A DNA stretch of 64,000 nt. It comes from Gyromitra esculenta (taxonomy: Eukaryota; Ascomycota; Pezizomycetes; Pezizales; Discinaceae). The notes beneath the pieces are model-generated. The model made no database searches and was not told where the DNA came from. It saw only the letters and a list, made by a program, of their open reading frames with translations. The stretch lies in assembly GCA_038503075.1 (NCBI GenBank), contig JBCAML010000016.1:1488001-1552000 (forward strand), read 5' to 3'. Within the stretch, counting starts at the first letter, position 1, and every line of letters starts with the position of its first letter. A program made the translations under genes and the position numbers. Shown one piece after another: positions 23,048 through 34,090 of this stretch.

Positions 23048-25916
23048 ATGCTTCTCTTCATTGACGACAACGAGAGTCTCCTCCAGGCCTCCGCTAGTTT
23101 GCGGGTAGATCTAGAGTATCTCATCTATACCATTGAACAACATCGCTCGCGCACAGGCCACCGATACCTCATCGCTCGTGAGAGATTTGCTGGCGGTCTT
23201 GCGAAATTTTTTAATGATGCTGTTATCATGGAAGATGAAATGGATGATTCTTCAATTATTGTGAGTCGCTGAATTCTCAAAGCATAAAAAAAAAAGCTAA
23301 TGAACATGGAAGACTTCTGAACCAGCCCCAAAGGCGTCTACCTCAGTTGTTGACGGGAAACCGGATACTCCACCTACAACTGTTCGCTCTGGAATAGGTC
23401 AGAGTGAATTTCACTCCGACACCCATTCGGCAGCTGAGGATAGGAAAACGAAACTTGTTGAATCGGAGTCACCAGCTCACGTCGTCAATCCTCAGAGTAA
23501 TACTATCAAACAGCTTGAGATCGCTCCTGAGATCATTGACCATATTTCTGGTGGCAATAGAAATTCTTCTCTATCTCAATCTGCCGAAACGCAGCAACCA
23601 GAACAATCAGAGCAACTTGAGCAGTCTAAGGTTACTGAACATGATGCCGATAGCAATCGAGACCTCACTCTTCTTCCATTAGCCCAGGCTAACCATAGTG
23701 CCCGTATCACTCCTGATTTCACTCTGCCTCCATCGTTCTGGGCACATCTGCCTAAACAAGTTGAGATCACTGTCCATGATGCCAGTATTAATCGAGATTC
23801 TCCTCCACCTCCATCGGTCGAAGCACAACAGCCTGAGGTCACTAGACATGATGTTAAAAGTAACGAAAATCTCTCTCTACCCCCGTCTATCGAAAAGCAA
23901 AAGATTGTCGAGAAAAAACCTCAGTCATGCGCTATACCATGGAACATTTCTATGATTCCCTTCCTTACCGACCCTCCATTTGAAGAGAACCGATCCCTTT
24001 GGATTCCTGAAATTCCGACCCAAATTACGACCTCTCAGATTTACTCTCATATATGTGGCGGAGCGGTGGAACGTGTTGAACCCACCCCACCCAGGCTTAA
24101 TAATAGCTACGGTATTTCGATCACTTTCATTGAGCGGTCTGCCGCCCAGAAATATCTGAATTACGCTCTTAGCCCTCAGGGAAAGGCGACATTCCCGGGT
24201 TCTGGCTTCTGGAAGCACGATATACTTTGGAATCCACGCCCTTTACCGATGCACTTCAAGGTTACGGTCATGGCTCGAGATCCTTGCGTCAAAGCGAGAA
24301 GATGCTTAATCGTCAGAGGCTTCCCCGTTGAGCTCGTATCTATTGAAGCTTTCGTAGCGAAACTTGGTAAGCTAGGGGGGAATTTTTCCAAATTCCCTCG
24401 GGTGCTGAAAATTCGTATAAATCCAGAGGGCAGAGAAGCAACGATACACGCGGAGAGGATTTGTTGTGCAGTTCAGCTCATGGAAGCCAAGATTTGCGGC
24501 AGATGGGGCGAAGAGTTCGATCACAGCACTCTTGAGTTTGGAAAAGACGAATGTGACCGGCCCGTTCCTGGGACTTACAGAGATTCGTTTGGAAAAATTG
24601 AGGATGCGGCTACGCCTATGGCACCGCCAGAGGCTCAGACGAGCACAGATATTGCAGACCAGAAGGATCCTCAATACAAACTCTACAGATCTCACAAGCA
24701 TTTCCCAAGGATGCGAGCTCTTTACATCTCGACACTTCCAAGCAGCACAACTATCTCCGACTTAGTAGCTCAGGTCCACGGGGGACCACTGGAACGAGTT
24801 ACTCTAACTAAGAGAGAAAGTGGAATGCTCACGGGCTCCATAACCTTTGTCCATCATTCATCAGCTCGAGCCTGGTACGAGCATACCATGACCCCAGCTG
24901 GGAGGATCAGATTTCAGGGTGCAGTTTGGGACTGGCGTGTTCGCTGGGAAACGTCAATCCGGCCAATTGGGCGGGACATGTGGCACAGTATTATGAACCC
25001 TTCCACGAGAGCAAGGAGAGGGTTTGTTATAAAGAACATTTCCAGCCACCAAGATATCACTATCGAGTCACTCAAGAAGGATGTTCTATCACAAAGCAAC
25101 AAAATGATCTCTTTTGAAAAGTTTGAGATCGACCTCAAGAAACATGAAGCCAGAATCATCATGGCAAGCATCGGATCCGCAATGGGGGGGATCACTGCAA
25201 TTAAACGCCTCCAAAAATACAAAGGCTGCAGGATCGAATTTCTAAAAGACGAGTGTGAAAATCCCATACCACTTCCCAACGCTGTTAAGGAAAATCAAGC
25301 GACCACAGCCAACAACATCACTGTTCTCACACCAGGAATTGTTCAGCCAGTCTGCTACAATAAGACTCTATACATTAGAGACCTTCCCGGCTTAACAACA
25401 CTTCAGCAACTCTCCGCTAGGATTCGTGGTGGTGCACTAGACAGCCTACGACTCCAGCAATACCGTAGAGTGAGCGGTTGCTCGGTATTCATCACCTTCC
25501 TAGACAATTACGCTGCAGAAAATTATCTTAAATACGCCAGCAGTACCACCCCAAAGATGGATATAGTTTGGGGAAGAGATGCCGTCAGATCGAGCGAGAC
25601 CATCGATAAATATGCGAGACGAGTCTTGATTATACGCGATTTCCCGAGCGGTGCCAGGGAAGCCAGCCTTAAGTATATTATTCAGAATGCTGTTAAACAC
25701 GCTGCATGGCTACTAAAGATGGATCAAAAGAACATCATAGAGAGTATCAGCATCAAAGGAAAGGAGGAGATAAGGTTAGTCTTGATGGGCATCAGGCTAG
25801 CCGTTAAAACAAAGGGAGAGCTTCCAAAGGTCTGGAGTGTTGAGTATGGGCGGGATGAGTGTGAAGGTCCGTTGTCGGAAATTGGTCCAGCCGTAGCCGT
25901 TACTTATTGGGAGTAG
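23048..25916 (+). CDS. RRM-like repeat protein, three-unit paralogue
   Basis: Two exons, 23048-23260 and 23313-25916, encode 938 residues. The intron (GTGAGT donor, GCTAATG branch site, acceptor at 23312) is the phase-consistent choice. The N-terminal helical segment SLRVDLEYLIYTIEQ matches the paralogue at 18562. Residues about 72-290 are a disordered Ser/Pro/Gln/His-rich linker. Three units follow at about 298-487, 536-722 and 752-922. Each starts with an RNP2-like strand (LWIPEIP, LYISTLP, LYIRDLP) and a GG motif, has an RNP1-like strand (GISITFIERSAA, GSITFVHHSSA, SVFITFLDNYAA), then a second RRM-like half starting ARR, and closes with a signature DEC plus acidic or polar residue and Pro (KDECDRP, KDECENP, RDECEGP). 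That is six degenerate RRM-like folds. RNA or protein binding is inferred. I know no named family for it. Confidence 0.82.
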
Positions 25917-26798
25917 CTTGTATGGCTGGTTTTGTCGGCTGATATCATGTTGGATGGTTTCTTTTTGCGAATATGTTTCGATCGTTTTGTTTCCCATTTC
26001 TCTACTCTTTACTCGATTTCATTGGGAATCTACATATGTACGTGTGCTCTATAGCCCCACTATGTCGAAGTTTATCATTTAGCTTTAGATGCTAGATGAT
26101 AGATGGGAGAAACTACATGTAGTAAAATCGATATCATTTTTGTACACTTTTGTATAAAAGTCTGTCTGAATAAACGATTTACTCATGGGCTCTTGGTGTA
26201 GCTAAGAAAATGTCATCGAAGCTATAGAAGCATGAACTTGTCTTGGGAGACAATCTTCGACGATGCCCAGTTTGCTCGCATTTGAGGATATATACCACCA
26301 ACACACCTACATGCGTCGTCATCCATGTCTCGAAATACAAATACTATTGGAGTGAATTTCTCACGTCCAGGAACCAAAAAGTAACTCTTAGCCCCAGGAG
26401 CTGGATGTCTACTTCAGGCTTGACGCAAGTGGCCCTGTAGCCTACCTAATCTAGTATATCCAACACTCGAGGATAAGCGTTTGGTATCTTAGATCACAGC
26501 TAGCAAGACTCATACATGACATATCTCGGCACAATCCTTAGACCAGGTAATTGCGAGAAAAGCATTCATCAAGATTAGCCCCAGTTCTATTTTTGAGACC
26601 TACAATTAAGAAATATCAGTATTAAAAACTAAGGCCGACAATACAATAGCGGTTAAAGGGCCATCGTTCACTACCTCCTAGTCGAAGGATTCAAACTAAA
26701 CGACGGTTCTCGGTCACAGTAACATCAATGCTTTTTAACATAATAGAATCAACGCCATGAAGTTCGTACCAGAAACACTTCTCTTGTACTTGTAACGA
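25917..26798. other. Intergenic
   Basis: 3' region of the RRM-like gene with a TACATGTA at 26114-26121, then AT-rich sequence. No gene is seen. Confidence 0.5.
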
Positions 26799-27400
26799 CT
26801 ACTTCTTTAACTCTGAACCCGCAATAACCGTCTTGCAGAAACCATTTCGCATAGGGTCCTTCATGATCGGGTTTGCCTGGTTGACGCAAGAGTATCCCGT
26901 ACAGCATCTATAAAAGACGTTACAAGCTTCCTCGAGATTACGACAACCTATAATTAGAATCCCAATCAGCAATAGTCCACATCCTGGCAAACCCTAATGT
27001 TGCCGCTCTCCAACATAATTGTCTCCTAAAACTCACTCATTTCAAAAAGTCCATCTGGGATTTGAAAAGCTGATCCTTCTCTATCTTCGGATTGCCTGGT
27101 CCTAACCCTATAATTGATATCTATGGTAGGGATAATTAGCACGACATCACCGAGTAGCTGCAGGGCTTACATTTCAATGAAAGTACAGTGATGTGGGCTC
27201 AGGCTTCTATTAGAGAGTAGGTTTAAAGGAGATTAACTGATATTCGGATTTTGATAGGAAAGCAGCAAACCTTTATTGATAGAACTTCGATCAGTTTTAT
27301 CGCCTTGTGATATATAGGGAGCAGCAGCAACAAGGAAGATAAGGCAATAGAAGATAGTGAATATAGGGATTGAAACGAGAGTATTCAGATGAAGTTTCAT
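26799..27400 (-). CDS. Small secreted cysteine-rich protein, cystine-knot-like pattern
   Basis: Not a recognised family. Minus-strand exons 27400-27271, 27120-27037 and 26947-26799 give 120 residues. The first exon encodes a clear signal peptide: a basic start (MKLHLN), a hydrophobic core to about residue 27 and small residues (VAAAP) at the likely cleavage site. The middle exon is polar and charged. The last exon holds six Cys at 73, 80, 86, 87, 92 and 109, that is C-x6-C-x5-CC-x4-C-x16-C, the order C-C-CC-C-C seen in inhibitor-cystine-knot peptides; the last loop is longer than is typical. Splice choices: GTGAGT donor at 27036, CTAATTAT branch and TAG acceptor for intron 1, TAATTATAG acceptor for intron 2; all phases agree. 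The first donor (GTTTGC) is weak. A TAAATA element lies about 25 bases upstream. Secreted effector or antimicrobial roles are inference. Confidence 0.6.
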
Positions 27401-30400
27401 CCTCGCTGATCGTATCCAAGGCTATTTATCAAGTGTAACTAAACCCAGAAGCAGCGAGCTGACACTCAAGCTCTGCAGCCAAGAGAAAAATTACCGAATC
27501 AAAATGCAGCGGAAGTGCCCAGGATATGCCAAAGTCGAAATAGGGGAGAGGAGTTCGAAAGGCTGCAGGTGATGATACGCCGCAGTACAGCCGGAGAAAC
27601 GTTCCGTTGACTAATCGCATCGTCATCACGAGTTGATGTTACTGGGCAACTGGTTCCAGCTTCCACGTGACTATGGTCATCTACATACATGTACATACAT
27701 GTATTTTCGTTTCTTTGCTAATATATCAAGTACATGTAGTTGCTCTCCTCTTAGTTTATACATTGACCCAACCACAATTCTTTTGAAACAAATGGATATA
27801 CATAGAAGGCAGAAGGTTCCGACATATAAACAGTATAATCTTCTAGGCACTTTCATTGAAGCCCACATCCTCTCCATGAGTTGTGACACAAAGTCTTGTC
27901 ACCACCTGTACTTGTAGGATAGATTCAGTATGTCTCTGTATCTCTCCCAACGGCAAATGCTAACGGCACATTCAATGCTACAGGTTTCTTCGAGTCTATA
28001 ACTAAACGGATTGTCATAGCGCTTCTAGGTAAACCCACCTCTAAAGGGTATATTAGCATTTAAACGGTACTACCTATTTACGCCTTACATTTTCCCCTGC
28101 ATTTGTGGCGAAGGAGGTATTTCTTCGTTCAATTAATACAAAGGGAGTACATATTGTTAATAGCCACCCGCCCAAACAATTTCTGAATAGTATATCGCAT
28201 GTAGTTAGTTATCCTCGCATAAACTATCGTCTTCTCCTTCGCCTTCTCGAACTTGAAGAAGGCTATATTGAGACGCCGAGATTAACCAAGCGATCAACAG
28301 ATGATGTGATAACCCTCCCAATTTCAAAGAATATTCAAACCTCAATTCTATCCTTGCGATAACATCACGTGTACTTGCCTTACCTTCATGAGTGGTCATG
28401 TTTATATTCCAGTGTAGGTGGACGTTGACACGACTGCCAAGCCACTTTCCAGACACCGACTTCATCACTGCTAAACTCACAACTATAAGGTAGCACACGT
28501 AGCTATTCTTCAGAGTTTTCTATTATATACTTTGCGCCAGAACCACCCTAACACGGTAGTATACTAGGCACATGTAATTATAACTCAAAATTAACAAACG
28601 TTTCACCAATCTGCTAGAAACTCTTGGGCGGATCGGTACCAGGTATTTTTTACGGCTCAGTTTGTCTCCAAGCATGTTATAAAGTGACACGAATACGTGT
28701 AACACGATTTATACTTCACGGTTGTATTGTCAATACCTTTCAAGACAAAAGCTAGATCTCGACCCCTTCTCTTCATCGTGTACCACAAGGCAAGTGATTC
28801 TCCATAAAAGCAGCCCCCCACTAGCAATAGTTTCAATATCTTTCTTTTTGTCTCCAAGTAGGTCCACTTCCCAGAGAGATCATCAAGCTACCCACTGATA
28901 GCCAAAAGCGGCGTAGTTAAAGGAAATAAAAGTCCCACACCAATCAACATTACTTTGCGTCCAGCAGTAACCACATCATGTGGAAAAATCTCCAAGACGA
29001 AGGAAAGCATCACTAAAGTAACGGAAAATCCCACGTGGAGTACCACTCTTCAAAATGATAGCCACTGCTATCAATAATCCAATACATGTCACCGGGTGAC
29101 GGATGGCAACTTCAATGCAAACGAGTGATTATTGATGATTCTAAAATCTCCAAAGTACGTATGACGCACGCCATGCAGTTCCAAACATAGCAAGACGTTA
29201 AAATAAATATTGCGTACCGGACTACGTTTCTCAAAGGTCCGAGAGTGTTATCTGAGAGCGTGACGTCTTTCGATCAGCTGGCAAAATCGACAAGACCAGC
29301 CTGGGATTAATTCCACCAGTTAGTGTGTAGCATTTGAGACATAAATGACCGGGTTTATAATTCGTTGTGTTCAACGTCTGCCCTTACTTCTGTTTTTGCT
29401 ACACACAAAAAAAAAAAATTCCCCCTCCCCAATGAACCCCAAAAAGCACATACTATCGACTTGTTCCTGGTTTTCCAGGGCTCTGGGTACGTTTATGTTC
29501 GTCGCGCATGATGCGTAGGCTTCATCAGAATATTCCATTTTATAACCTTAACGTGACCCAAAGCATCCAAGTTTGCAGATTACCATCCAGTGCCTGTAGC
29601 AAACAAACACTGCGGTACATCCCAAACCGCGCTCAGACCTCGATTCTCTTGGCAACCTCTGTTTTCAGGGTTAGGGATTCTTCTCGGGGGGCTAGGCACG
29701 CGTAAGTTACCGAATTCCCCCCCTTACAATAGTGTTCCTGAAGCGCCCGAAGCGAGCTCAGCGGACAGCCCGACGGAAGGCCGAGACTCCCGTTCATATT
29801 CCTCCCCCCTATTAATCAATTTATTCTGAATTCGACCTCCTGCGTTAGTTTTTATCCCACTAACGCTGCTGTGGATGCGCGGGAACATACATGAAATGGA
29901 AGGGGAAGAGGGAGAGGGGGAAAGGAGGGAAAAAAAAAACCTCTACCCCGACGGAATTGAAACAGCCACTTTTTTAAATTTCTCTCGGTTGCCAAGACTG
30001 GCGGCAGACGGCTCAGAAGCTACCTAGAGTTGCCTACCTACCTATCGTGAACTCGACCACAGGAACCCACAGTCATCTCTCTTCGAGTCTCAATCACCTA
30101 TCATTTCGAATGCCCCTCTAGTTCATCTCTATTTCTGTGTCTTGCCGATGATCAATGAGTAGTGCCGCCCCCTTGCTAGTAATGAAAGGTCGCCGTTTTC
30201 AGGGTCTGGAATCGAAATTGAGAGCAAGCAGCGGAATAACAAGACTGCAGTTTGCTTAGGAAGCACTGTCGCTAAATAAAGGTAAGCTTTTGTTGAGAAT
30301 GAGCTCTAGGCTTGCGATTATCATTTTTTTGGTAGGGATGTACCAAAAAGTAAAAAAAATGAACTTCTTTTTTCTCTTTCCCCCAAACCTCTTCAGGCGC

Positions 30401-31067
30401 TAAGACAGCTGCTGCATTTATGCCGTACTCAAGTGCAGTACCCCTCATTTTCATGTAAACACTCGCCAGCTGAATTATTAGTTCTAAAAAAAACGACGAT
30501 CGGTACCGTAATATAAACTCGTCGATGATATTCCAGATAGAAATATGTGAATGCCAAAAACCCCGCTAACTAACTATTTACCAAGAAAGGCAAAGACAAA
30601 CAAACCCCTATCATAGATTTATCACGCATGCAGTCGTATATTCGGAAATTTCACCTTCCTTAATCGATCCATCTCCAAAACAACCAAAGATTTCTTGCCT
30701 ACTCCCAGCCCCCCCAAAATGAAGTCACCGACTATCCCAACTCCGATAATCGCATACAGTGAAATTTTCGCCCCCCTAATGAAATATAAAGAAAGAAATG
30801 ACTTTTCGGCTTTTGATGATGAAATGAAGATGGAAAAAAAAAGAACCAATCCCTCAACTACTCCAAGAAGAAACAAATATAACGCCAGATTTTCCCATGA
30901 TACAAACGAGATAGTGAAAGAGAAATAATTGCGAAAGCCATCAACATATGAAAATAATCATGCAAGGAAAAATTTTGACCGCCATGCCGTGCCAATGCTG
31001 TGTCGCTTCGTATGTAAATGTTCAACATCGGAAAAAGAAAAAGAAAAAGAAAAAAAGACTTTTGTTT
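27401..31067. other. 3.7 kb gene-poor interval
   Basis: AT-rich in the left part, with three TACATGTA palindromes (27686, 27696, 27731), poly-A near 29405 and purine-rich runs at about 29890-29940. No coding motif is seen on either strand. Short frames at 29508-29829 and 30695-30928 lack any supporting feature. Confidence 0.5.
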
Positions 31068-32955
31068 TTATCGGACCACGATCCGGAGAGGCTTGAACTT
31101 TGCACCAACGGCCCGACATTCGCCACAGCTGCCCCGTTTGCCAGAATTGTAGGCACAATCGGCGCAGAAACCAGACATGCACTCCGTGCACGCAAACGAC
31201 TCACTGATCGGAGAAAGATTATCGCAGGTAGCGCACATAAGCTTCCGATTAGACGGAGAGTGCATTGACTGCCTTGAAGAAGGTGGTGATGCGGTGAGGA
31301 GCGCAGGTGCATGTGAGGAGGAGGCCGTAGTAGGCGGAGACGGAGGCGCCTGCTGTGCGAATGTTAGAGGGGATGAGAAGCACATAGAGAGGGGAGGGAG
31401 GCGGACAGGAGCATCGTTATTGTCGTGGATATGGTGGTAGACACGAAGATTGCAATCGCGGTCTTCGACTTCGACTACAGCACGAGTGGTAGCAGCTTCG
31501 ATGAGTTCATCCCAACGGGATGCAGCGAGAGATGATTGGCGACTTCCATATACGGAGCTGTCATTGCTATCACCATAAGGATGGTTTTGACGCTTTCGTT
31601 TTGAGGAGGCGGAGCGATGATGATCGTGATTAATGAAGCTCAGATCTTTAAGCAGTGGCGAATTGAGCTCCCGAATGGTACGAGGAAAGAGAGAATATTG
31701 GCCTCGTCCTCGCCGTTCGTCATCTTCAGTTTCCTGAATAGTCCAAAAATCAAATATATCAGCAATGTCCAAGCGAACCAATAGCAATGCCTTCAGTTTA
31801 ATATGAAACATGTTCCTGGCTACTTAGTTTTCTACTAAGAAAAACTAGCCAATCGAACTGATATCTAGCGAGCTTACTTCAGGAGCTATCAGAATTCAGG
31901 AACTCGCCAGAAATTTCCACTTCTTAGGTTAATAATAACGAATGGCAACGTCCTACAATGGTTTTGGTATAACGGATGATAGCCAATGTAGCAAGAATTC
32001 ACGATAGCTCCTGAAGTTGCTGCAGATCTAGATCGTGGAGAGGGGAATGACGAATATACAGATGAAAGCCAGGCAAACTCACTGTTCCACTTCGTTCTTC
32101 GTGACTATCGCCCATATCCTCGTCGTCCATAAAGGAGTCATCATCATCCTCATGGCCCATGTCGGACATGGCAGGGGGAAACCTTGACTGAAAGTTTGTT
32201 GGGTTGTTTGATAAAGAAATTGACTGCAGGGTTTCCGATTCGTTCGCTGATGAAGGAGGCGACATTCCATCCAAGTACTGGTCGTCTTCGTGCTTTTGCA
32301 TAGCTACATGTCGTCATCAGTAAACGGTGATTGATAACCTATGATCGGCAAATTTTTGCGAATCCGCTAAATGGAAAAACAACTTTAAATATTGCTTCAA
32401 AAAGAATATGGATAACCTACGTTTTGAAGTTTTTCTATAGCCAGAAGAGAGGGCGGATGGGATAGGTTTCCTCACGATTGGGAAACTGCCAGTTGAAATA
32501 CCTCCTCTCGAAGACAAATTGACCATCTTAGCGAAGGTCTCAGCGCTTGCTGGAAGTTTCGGGATCCAGTTATCTGGATGAGCTCGTCGAATGTGTTCGC
32601 ATATTGAGCGGTAGGCAAAGTTCTATAATATATCTCGCCTCAAACAAGACCAGCAAGCCTCTCGAGAGAAAATCATTAACACTCTAATTCCTCCAACCAA
32701 ATCGATAACAGCTGCCTTCCGAAGCTCTCTATACGTCCAGAGGTTCCTTCGGCTATTTCAGGCTACTATTTGGGAATTGTTCAGACTCACACCGATGCAT
32801 TTTTTCCTGCACACTGATCCATCCGCATTCTGAAGAGGACACACGACTTCGCTGCTGCCTTGTCCGCCTAAAATTCCACCTCCAGTCCCCGAGACTTTTT
32901 TCGCAACCGTAGTTGGGTTCTTTGAGTTCAATGGTGCTTTCGCCATTACGGGCAT
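31068..32955 (-). CDS. Zinc-finger protein: N-terminal C2H2-like finger, C-terminal RING-like cluster
   Basis: Minus-strand exons 32955-32791, 32622-32421, 32303-32083 and 31733-31068 give 417 residues. The N-terminal finger is split by intron 1: Cys39, Cys49, His65 and His70 (C-x9-C-x15-H-x4-H) within CPLQNADGSVCRKKC and EHIRRAHPDNWIPKLP, a pattern I associate with a conserved but unnamed Pezizomycotina family. An acidic stretch (HEDDDDSFMDDEDMGD) and a basic SSKRKRQ, a possible nuclear signal, follow. The C-terminus (361-403) has eight Cys, C-x2-C-x11-C-x2-C-x4-C-x2-C-x9-C-x2-C, enough for two zinc ions in a RING-like fold. Intron 3 is unusually long (349 bases), so an extra small exon is possible. 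An ATG three codons downstream is an alternative start. Nuclear regulator or ubiquitin-ligase roles are inference. Confidence 0.78.
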
Positions 32956-33607
32956 GGTTGCAGATCAGCGATAGTGGAGGAGGGGGAGATGATTATTGTG
33001 GTGGTTGATGGTGGTAATTTTTGTTGTGGTTGATACTGGCTATTATTTTCGGGAGAGAAGAGTGTTTGGTGGGGGGGGGAGGGTAAAATGTTCACGATGC
33101 AATCAATTGGGATGTTTGCGTGTGTGGGGTGAGTGTATGGGAGTGTGTGCGAGTGTGGGAGGTGCAGTGTGCGGTGGAAGCAAGGTGTAAAAGAGGCACA
33201 GAGGAAAGAGAAAAGAAATCGGAATCGGGAGAGCAGAAAAGAGTCGAAGAGAAAAGTTCAGGAAATCGGCACAAGAAGAGGAGAAACAGGCCGAAAGTGG
33301 GCGATAGCTTCCCCCCAAAGCTAGCTCTTTGCGCGGGTTTCTGGTAGTGATTGGTGGAAGCTCCGGGCGCTGGGGGTGACGAGCTGTGCGTGCTTTTCCT
33401 TGGCGGCGGGGGGGGAGATGGACGGAGGGGGGGCGGGTCGCTAAGCTCAGTGCAGTTAGATGGAGCGAGGATGCTGTGGGCAAAATGTAATCGGCAGTTG
33501 GCGTCTGCAAGTTCTTCTCCTTGTGCAAGGTGTGCGCGGGAGAGAGAAGAGGAGAAGCAGAAAAATTTTCAGCGCGAGAGAGAAAGAGACTAAAAGAGCA
33601 AGAGAAA

Positions 33608-33645
33608 AGAAGGAGGGAGGGAGGGAGGGAGGGAGGGAGGGAGGA
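33608..33645 (+). repeat. GGGA-type microsatellite
   Basis: About eight tandem AGGG/GGGA units inside a purine-rich strand stretch running from about 33540 to 33660. Confidence 0.8.
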
Positions 33646-33703
33646 GAGAGATAGAGCTCTATCCCCAAGGAGCTCGCTCACTCACTCACTCGCAAGGGAG
33701 AGC

Positions 33704-33730
33704 TGTTGCTGCTGCTGCTGCTGCTGCTGC
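33704..33730 (+). repeat. CTG trinucleotide run
   Basis: Eight to nine tandem CTG units in the divergent intergenic gap, not inside an accepted coding exon. Confidence 0.85.
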
Positions 33731-34019
33731 AGTCAGCAGTCGCACCAAAGTGTCATCAACGGTGCTGTTGCAGTACATGCCCACGAAGGGAAAGAAAAAT
33801 AAGAGTGAGCAGAGCTCGCCCAGCTAAACCGAGTAACCAAACCAATCAAACCAACTACATGTAACCAACCAACCACCAACCCACCAGGAACCAGCTACCT
33901 CCTCTGTACCAGAAGCATCATCCCACGAAGCCTAAACATAACACAGCTAGGAGTTCGGGTACATACTCTCATCCCCCCACCTCCTCTTCCCTCCCTCTCC
34001 CTGTTCCTTCCATACATAC

Positions 34020-34090
34020 ATCCACCCATCCACCCTCCATCCATCCACCATCTATCCATCTATCCATCCATCCATCATCCATCCATCATC
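34020..34090 (+). repeat. ATCC/CATC-type microsatellite
   Basis: Degenerate tandem CATC and ATCCATCT units over about 70 bases. Confidence 0.8.
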
